Assembly: GCA_037176845.1 (NCBI GenBank)
Contig: JAYKXP010000136.1
Coordinates: 1-64,000, forward strand
DNA: 64,000 nucleotides
Reading direction: 5' to 3'
Source of the DNA: Paramarasmius palmivorus
Taxonomy: Eukaryota > Basidiomycota > Agaricomycetes > Agaricales > Marasmiaceae
Shown here: piece by piece, positions 57,090-64,000 of the stretch
How positions within the stretch are numbered: the stretch's first letter is position 1
Layout of the letters: each line of letters begins with the position of its first letter
Notes under the pieces: generated by a model
The model's input: only the letters and a program-made list of their open reading frames with translations
Databases searched by the model: none
What the model was told of the DNA's origin: nothing
Position numbers and translations under genes: made by a program

Positions 57090-58640
57090 ACCACACTGGT
57101 AGAGATTCACGGTGGCGAGACTTTAACATCCCAATAGCTCGTAGTCGCCATGTAGCATGTAGCCCTTCTTTTATACAGCAACGTGGTATCTCCGTATAGT
57201 GGTTTTGTTCCATGATTTCCAAATGCAGTAATTATCCTTCCGTTTTGGGAAATGTCTCCGAAACATGCGGTGCGAGCATGCTAATACTACCATACACGTA
57301 ATTCTGGTACACCCCATGTATGCCCACTGCTGTAGAGAAGAATCAGCACATTGAAAACAAGCAGCTAGTAGATCGCAAGACTGCTTACCAGACTCTCTGA
57401 CCGCTCCCCGAGGATCTCCTAGCAACTGAACCACTTGACGTCTATCTCAACTGACGTTCCAATCCAACGCTGGGCCTTGGTATAGCACCCAAAACTCAGC
57501 TTTCCGATACCCCCAATTCGCCGGCGCATCCAACGTTAGGAGGTGGTCCAGCTCTGTAGTGCTGAAACTTCATAACTCGGCGACAACATCTAGAGCCAAT
57601 GTCGATCCCGGATTTAAATCTTGAGGTGAATAGATGATCAAAGCGCTGGTTCAAGAACGGGAGTAGATTCGATGTTGGGTTGTAGAAGCTGGCTGGGGTA
57701 TAAGCTATCGTTGAGTTACAAGAATGCGAGGCGAACATTCACTGCAGAAGGGACGGAATATGTTCGTGTTCATGCTCGTGTTCTTCTTCAGGTAAAGCTT
57801 TGGGATCTACGGGTGTAGAATGAATCAATGCTGCATCATGAATTTGAGAGACGTGTTTTTACCTTCAGCACCAAAGTTCAAGCCCATGCCTATGTCCTAG
57901 ATGACAAGGGAACCACTTCCTGCACAAAGCTGAGCCTTGAGTGACGATAAACCGAAACCTGGATCACCGAAGCCTTGAGTTGCCAATTTGGGGTGTTGCT
58001 GTTCGCTGCGCGCGAGTAGAGATCGAATGACCGATACGAGAGTAGAAGTAGGATCCATGACGATCCCCGTAGGTGCTGGCAAGAGCATGTTCGGTAGAGG
58101 CAGGGAAGTGCGGTAGCTTGACTGCCTTCCTGTCCTGTACCGCGGCGATCGTTGTAATTCACCTAGCTTATGGGGCTTAGGTAGGATGGATCCTGTTTCG
58201 TATTGGGGATCTAGAGGGCGTAGTTAGTAAATACGCATAATCAAAATATGGAGATGCGTTGCCTACCTTCGAAACCAAACGTCAAGATCACGTTCACCTC
58301 TAATGGGCTCGCGTGCAGATGTTCCGATTCTATCCTTAGCTCAGAAGCACCATGAATGTTTCCAGAACAGGCACATGCGCTAGCCCGTGAACCAGGATTT
58401 TGGGATGCTGAGAAGTCGGGAGGTTGTCATGACTTGATGGGGGAGTACCAAGCACGAGGGGTGCGTATTGGTATTTGACGTCACCCTAGCTTCAAGCGTT
58501 GGGTACTTCAGGTGCCGAAGTACGCTGAAGTCTATGGGACGTGCGATATAGAGCGGTAATAGGGCACATTCTGTTTTCGGGGATATCTGGGCTTTAGGGA
58601 GTTGGTGGTTGCGTTGGCGCTCTACCACGAGCAATTGAAC
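57090..58640. repeat. Array block, inverted copy of 25000-25870
   Basis: Reverse complement of the block near 25 kb; longer here because of extra sequence at 57450-58480. Contains splice-like signals on the minus strand (for example the donor at about 57385, as GGTAAGCAG). No gene supported. Confidence 0.55.
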
Positions 58641-59088
58641 CAACTGCTGGGAAGGTTCAAGATTTATCCTCGATTTCTGCCGCTATAAGTCATGTAATAA
58701 AAGACGGTAAGTAGGTTGACAAGTGGGGAATAGAACAAAGAATGCACCTCTGGTCTTCGAGGCTAGCTTCTGCACGCACCTTCAAGTATAATCCATCAGG
58801 AAAATCCCAAATCCCTAATAGTGACGGATGTCAACGGATTTGTCTGGGTTCGTGCAAATCTCTCTGAAAGTGAGCAAAACTGCTCAAACCCATCAAATTT
58901 GATCATTTGTTCGGCTAGTCCGAATTCAATATCCCATCTGCAGGTTACATCAAATTTGTTCGGCTTAGCACGTATCCGGATTAATTTCCCCAGAATATAT
59001 CAGACTATTCAGCTCTTTTTCATCACTTCTAGGATAGTGAACGATGCTAAATTCCAAATTATTGTATTGCGCACTACTTAAAGAGATA
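58641..59088. other. Boundary region with short repeats left of the DUF6532 gene
   Basis: No ORF. Contains repeated CATCAAATTTG motifs (58891 and 58948), the second followed by TTCGGCT, a text also seen after ATTTG at 58905. These could be subterminal repeats of an element that carries the two genes to the right, but no terminal inverted repeat can be tested because the right side is outside the window. Confidence 0.35.
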
Positions 59089-62000
59089 TTAGAAACTAAT
59101 ATAATCTATTTTATTTACAGCCATTGTGTTTGTCATCACGGTAGTATCGTCTTGTTGTTCCCTAACAACGTTCATCAATACAGATCAATTGAGAGCTATT
59201 GAACCACATACCACACGAGCCGATATAGTCCATGCATTAGCCGATGGTAGTTCATGGCATTGTGCTCCTTGGCTCTAGTAAACCAGCTGAGAGTGGTGTT
59301 GTAGGTCCGGTTGTAGATGTTTCCTTCGAAGTCCAAGCGTTCCAACTCGCCTGATTGCCAGTCTCGAAGGACCGCAAAGATCTGGCAATGGAATAAGCTA
59401 CTCGGGAACGTGATAGAGACCAACTCAAAGACTCACCGCCGTTGCTGCAAGAGCAACGAGGCCCGGGGGTAACTCTAGTTCGTTGGGCGTGTTCGCGATG
59501 CTTGAAACAAAAAGGTCCGAGGCGTGACGGGCATCAAACTTCTTACAGAGAGCTCGCATGCATGCAATCATGGGCGAGCTTGCGAACGGTTTTCCTTCAT
59601 CAATTTGCCTTCTCTGAGAAGCCTACACAAACATCAGTTGATAACCCAAACAACACGAGTTTAAATATGCTTACCGGGGAACTTTCGGGATCCCAATCTC
59701 CAGGGTATGTGTAGTTGTCATCTTGCAACAGCACTCGTACCCGTGCCTTACATATATCCTTCTGTCCACTGAGATCGTATCCGACGATACGGTTGTCCGC
59801 AATCTCCTTTGCGTCTCCGCGGGTTGTTGAAAAGTGTTCCGCTACCTGTAAGTAACATTTAGTGAAAGTGTAAAGCTAAAAAACTGAAAGCTCACTGGTT
59901 TTGCCATGGCATCAGTAAAGTCATGATCAGGATACTTGATACGTTCCTTGATGTGCTTGAAACCAAGCTGGGGGTACATCTGTACAAGGGATCTGGTGGA
60001 AGTGAGGATGACCTTGCGCATCGTGCGGCTCAGCTCCGTGGGATCAGGGAATGCATGGCGGTAGATAAGGTCGATACTGGTGGACTTGATAGCATGCTGT
60101 ATGACCCGCTGCACCTCAGTAGACTGATCGGTAAGCCGCATCGTGCTTCGCCCTTTAGGGTGTGGGACTAACTGAGCACAGACGGGCCATTCCTTAGCCT
60201 CAGGTTCAATATTTGGCTTTACCTTAGCTTGAACCTTCTGAGCTTGAACCTTCTGAGTTTGATGTTGGGCCTGTCCCGTAGTGCTCCTTTGAACCATAGG
60301 TGCCTGAGAACATTGTTAGAGGAGGTTTGCAACTGCAACCAGCACTTACTTCGTTATCGAAATTTTGCTGGCAAACGGTCTTCTTAGACGTTGTCAGGGG
60401 TCCTGCTTGTGTTGGTGGCTGTACAGTCTGACGGCTCACCAGACGTGGCTGCTGGGGTTGTTTATTTCTTACACCCTGTGGATAAAAGATTTCAGTAAGT
60501 GATAGATAGAATCAAAATTGGGTTACCTGACGCCTAGAGGTATCGCGAGGATGCTGGTCGTGCACCACAGTATCTCGAGCCTGGCATCACACAAAAGGGC
60601 AGGTGGTCATACCCCGGATATGACCTACCTTACCTGGAATGACCTCCCGTTATCCGGTATACCTGGCTATCAGGGTGATCATGGAGGTGGGTTGCTTTAT
60701 TACTCGTAATGACACCCAGTTAACTGTCATAAACCCATTAATTGAGTATAGCACGTTACCTGATTGTCATAACCGGTTAGAGTGTATTATGCCAGGTAAT
60801 TGTAGGTGAGCATGGGTTATCAAGGTCACTCCTAGTTATTAATGATATTACTGGTTACTGGAGTCATAACTACCATAACTCATCTTAACTAGTTATGAGG
60901 GGACAATAGCGGCATATAAAAAAGATCTTTCTATCTGAGCCCTCTTTCCCGACCCTTCCTCTTACTCTTATCTTACTATTTTCGTAGCTGACTAGATTAC
61001 TGACTTGCCTCGGGTTTACTCTGACATGCGTACAAGCTCTACGGACACCTATAATCTAATCTGCGTACAGCTAATCTAAGGTACAAATCTAACAGAGAAT
61101 AAATATGTAAATAAATGTCATTGCAGTGGATTGAACTCCTGACCTCAACGGCTTACTAACGTAGACCAAAAGTCCGGCGCACTAACCACTGGGCCAAAGC
61201 GTCATTTATATTTCTACAAACTCAATACAATATATACCCTCGCCTCCTCAATATCCCAAGATGTATCCTTGAGCCTCCAACGATCGTAGTTGTGTTCTTC
61301 CACTACTGTAGGTCATTCAACTGGCATTATTTGTGCTTTTACAGCTACTCCGGCAGCAAAGAAATAATGTCAGGTAACTGGCTATAACAGATTAGGGAAA
61401 GTTATCACCAGGTTATAACTTTACGGTAACCTGTCATAGCGAGTTATGGAAAGTTATTGCCATGTTATGGCTTTCTGGTAACAGGTGATTATAAGATATT
61501 GGAAGGCATGATCTTCATTACTGGCTATGACCAGTTTAACTAAGGTCCTATCTAGGATATGACTTACCATAATTAGCAATGACAGGTTTCACCAGGTATA
61601 TCCACCTGTAACAGGTGATCTCCACTTGACATTTTGTGTGATGGGATAGCATGAGAAGGGCAAGAGAATGAAGATGAGGTCACGTACCTTCTGTTGCGTT
61701 TGAGTCCCAGCCGACAACTCTCTGAGGTCAAGCCGGCGTCCCTTTGGTGGATTTTCCTCATCTTCTGTGTTAGTGATACGTTGAAAGTCCTCTTCATCAG
61801 TTGTAGGTGGATGCATATTATACCCAGATGTGTGGCTCGAACCCGAACGTACGGAGCTAGATCGACAATGATGAGATATGGGTGGCAGCGAGACGTCATG
61901 GTCATAGTCAAGTGAGGTGTCGTGTGGTGGAACGTCTTCAACATCTTCGTCGTCGTCAAAAAGATGTTGAGCTTGACGAGAGCGGCGAGTATCTGGTGCC

Positions 62001-62581
62001 TGCATAGAGATCAGTGGCTACCCTGATAAGACAACACGCGACTTACTTCAGAGGCCAATGTAGCCTCTATGTCCACCGACGCTACAGAGTGAAGGTCGTC
62101 ATTATCTGACTCGTCTTGACCGCCTTCATCATCAACATGATGGTAATCGCATTGACGTTGGCTATGTTCGGATCCAGAGTCTGAAAAACTAGCCTTGGAG
62201 TCATCGTCTCTGGCACCGTCCGCCTGTTGAGCATTACTTGATGGTTGCCGACGGTCTGCAGGAATGAGTTAAGATATCTCATATGACTCGGAAATTTTTT
62301 AAAAAAATGAATCGTACCAGTAACTGGCTCACGGGAGGCAGCTGTATTGACCCTTTGTCGTTTTGAAGGCATGACACCAGCCCATCCTAACCATAGTCAG
62401 CCTGACCGATATCAAAAAGGCATAAAAGTAACGACTTACGCTCTTCAGCATGCCTCTTTGAGTTTCGAGCTCCAGAAGCTTGAACCTGTTGCTGTAGTAA
62501 CTGTTCTTGCTCTTGTTCTCGTTGCTTGTTCCACGCTCTGGTCACCGCTGCCTTTTGCGAACGGCTGAGTGGCTGTGACAT
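59089..62581 (-). CDS. DUF6532-type protein (639 aa), 11 exons
   Basis: Exons 62440-62581, 62318-62386, 62047-62255, 61688-61999, 60527-60580, 60350-60475, 59896-60303, 59675-59845, 59437-59622, 59212-59381, 59089-59161; total 1920 nt, in frame, all GT-AG. Residues 1-300 are low-complexity: Gln/Glu-rich (KQREQEQEQLLQQQ), then Asp/Ser-rich. From about 365 come TSIDLIYRHAFPDPTELSRT, IKERIKYPDHDFTDAMAKPV, LPPGLVALAATAIFAVL and MHGLYRLVW, which fit the basidiomycete domain DUF6532. Biochemical role unknown. The fifth exon is separated from the fourth by a 1107 nt intron containing a transposon (60585-61643). It is head-to-head with the transposase gene at 62781, with 199 nt between the starts, so they may share a promoter or form one mobile unit. 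Confidence 0.82.
60585..61643. mobile_element. 1059 bp terminal-inverted-repeat element inside an intron
   Basis: Perfect 12 bp ends CATCACACAAAA / TTTTGTGTGATG, lying entirely in one intron of the DUF6532 gene; without it that intron would be 48 nt, the usual size here. Both ends (60600-60900 and 61370-61620) are filled with short motifs of the types TTATGAC, GGTAAC and CCTGG in both orientations. The middle carries a tRNA-like segment. Flanks share only GG, so the target duplication is unresolved. No transposase. Confidence 0.65.
61117..61205 (-). ncRNA. tRNA-like sequence inside the intronic element
   Basis: On the minus strand: A-box-like TGGCCCAGTGGTTAG (61182-61196) and B-box-like GGAGTTCAATCC (61128-61139), about 43 nt apart, as in tRNAs with a long variable arm. 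The acceptor stem does not pair, so a functional tRNA is unlikely. ATAAATG-type inverted sequences flank it (61111 and 61203). A tRNA-derived SINE or captured tRNA is likeliest. Confidence 0.4.
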
Positions 62582-62780
62582 CAGGGAAGCATGAAATGAA
62601 TGGAATAAAATGAATGAATAAAGAGCCAATTGTGAGGCAAATGAATGTGAGGGTAGCGCCTGTGAATGTGGTAGGAAAAGAAAAAAATTTGAGTGTGACT
62701 GACTGTGACTGGATTCCGCAACGTTCCGTAGCTTTCTACAGCTTTCTACGTCACTGCTCTTGCTGCCCTAGTACTCCTGC
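62582..62780. promoter_or_regulatory. Shared 199 nt divergent promoter region
   Basis: Lies between the start codons of the DUF6532 gene and the Plavaka-type transposase. No TATA box stands out. Includes TGTGACTGACTGTGACTG repeats at about 62694 and CTACAGCTTTCTACAGC-like repeats at about 62730. The divergent arrangement is seen directly; co-regulation is inferred. Confidence 0.4.
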
Positions 62781-64000
62781 ATGTCGTTCCAGTGCTCAGC
62801 GTGCAAAACAAAGTCATTGTCTTATCAAGGATACAAGACTCACCTTCGTCTCAGTCAGAACCCTGAATGCCGCAAGCTCTTCCAACATCTTTTCTCCTAT
62901 ATTCCCTCCGACTCTGGTTCTGACACAGATAACGAGGGTGATGAAGACGACGACGACGATAGTGACTTTGAAGGCATTCCGCAGGTGCCATTTGAAGGCG
63001 ATTACTTCGGCGCAAATTATTTACCTGAGCATTTTGGACAGGGATTGGACAGGGATGATGAGTCGGATGTTGCAGTTGAGAGGGATGGCGAGCTAGCGGA
63101 CGACGAAGATGTAGAAGCCATGGAACGCATAGCCCTTGACCAGGTTCCTGAACCTCCGCGGAATGCCCCATCATCAAGACCCTATTACACTCCAGAGGAC
63201 GAGGAAAGTGTTGTAGAGCCCTCACCACCGACAACACGGCAGGTTATCGAGGAGAGGCTCCGCAAAGACATTGTTGTGGAGAGCTTTCCGTCAGTGCTTG
63301 CAGGAGCTCCTATACATCAACATCGTCAGACGAATGATTCCAATTACACCAATCGCATCTCAGACTCGGAGAGGAACCCGTACGCACCTTTTACATCGAA
63401 GCTTGAGTGGGAGGTTGCAAGATGGGCCAAACTACGTGGACCGGGATCGACAGCGATTACAGAGCTGTTGCAGATTGAAGGGGTAAGTGCCAGCTGTCGA
63501 CTGTTCAATTAAGTACTCACAAACGTCACCATCTGATTAGTTCTGTAATCACCTCGGCCTGACATTCTCGACATCCAATGAGCTGAACAGGCTCATTCAC
63601 TCGCTTCCAAGCCGCCCACGTTTCCACCGAGAAGAGGTTACAATTGCCGGCGAAACGTTCGAGTTCTTTTATAGAGACATCCGGGAATGCATCAGAGCAT
63701 TATGGGGTGGTCCCGACTTTGCTCCATATCTCGTTTTCGCTCCGGAACGTCATTACAGAGATCAAGCAAGGAGTATACGATTATATCATGATATGCATAC
63801 TGGTGACTGGTGGTGGGAGACTCAGGTATGTGTCGATGTTTCTGATGCTTTGTATACGATCCCTTACCTCAGGTTCCCTTCACAGGAGGAATTCGAGAAG
63901 AGCCATCCCGGGGCAACTGTAGTGCCCATCATCATTTCCTCCGACAAAACTCAAGTTACACTCTTCCGTAACAAGGCTGCATATCCTGTATATATGACTA
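62781..64000 (+). CDS. Plavaka-type transposase, N-terminal part (cut by window edge)
   Basis: Exons 62781-63482, 63541-63825 and 63886 onward; introns 58 and 60 nt, GT-AG, phase 0. The start gives a zinc-finger-like N-terminus, FQCSACKTKSLSYQGYKTH then NPEC. Residues 50-200 are acidic and disordered. The core then begins: FEFFYRDIRECIRALWGGPD, YLVFAPERHYRD, LYHDMHTGDWWWETQ and VVPIIISSDKTQVTLFRNK. This word order is typical of the basidiomycete Plavaka family of DNA transposases (grouped with CACTA/EnSpm-like elements). The catalytic region downstream of SSDKTQ lies outside the window, so intactness is unknown. No stop interrupts the visible part. Confidence 0.85.

Noticed and set aside
61117..61205. 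A functional tRNA gene (anticodon region GGACTTTTGGTC)
   Set aside because: Acceptor and anticodon stems do not pair; only A- and B-box-like parts are good.
1..64000. CRISPR arrays, rRNA genes, bacterial operons
   Set aside because: None visible; introns and retroelement types show a fungal nuclear genome.

Overview
The window looks like accessory, repeat-rich chromatin of a mushroom-forming fungus (Agaricomycetes, Basidiomycota). The evidence is the many 45-60 nt GT-AG introns, fungal Ty1/copia and Ngaro-type retroelements, a Plavaka-type transposase, a DUF6532 protein, and two members of an uncharacterised family that I associate with agarics. No housekeeping gene is recognisable. All identifications rest on motifs and hand-built splice models; no search was run.

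Layout. 1-6655: a minus-strand Ty1/copia element with two LTRs, PBS and PPT, inactivated by three in-frame TGA codons, a gag frameshift and a ~1.6 kb insertion. 6675-13720: a block that includes an intact nine-exon kinase-like-family gene and a ~770 bp palindromic transposon. 13720-32800: an array of strongly diverged repeat units with splice-like signals, each built around a conserved junction, product unknown. 32933-36407: three F-box/LRR-like paralogs sharing one intron position. 36846-42389: a decayed second copia element split exactly by a 3649 bp Ngaro-type tyrosine-recombinase retroelement (37652-41300) with A1-B1-A2-B2 split direct repeats and no target duplication. 42738-44575: a foldback element with ~0.55-0.66 kb inverted arms. 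45975-52230: a second copy of the 6675-13720 block, with its own intact kinase-like gene but without the palindrome. 52230-58640: more array units, one block inverted relative to its counterpart near 25 kb. 59089-64000: a divergent gene pair, an 11-exon DUF6532-type gene (minus) and a Plavaka-type transposase (plus, cut by the window edge); a 1059 bp terminal-inverted-repeat element sits inside an intron of the former.

History. An array of paralogous units was partly duplicated; the two copies now lie ~39 kb apart. The palindrome entered only one copy. The F-box-like genes, copia 2, Ngaro and foldback elements lie between two stretches of array sequence that match other positions of one unit (32620-32790 and 45205-45380), so this 12.4 kb looks like later insertion or rearrangement. 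Several retroelement stops are TGA where arginine (CGA) is expected, as produced by C-to-T change at CpG. The best-defined systems are the compact Ngaro derivative, in which an internal deletion fused reverse transcriptase to the last part of the recombinase, and the repeat array, whose function I cannot identify.
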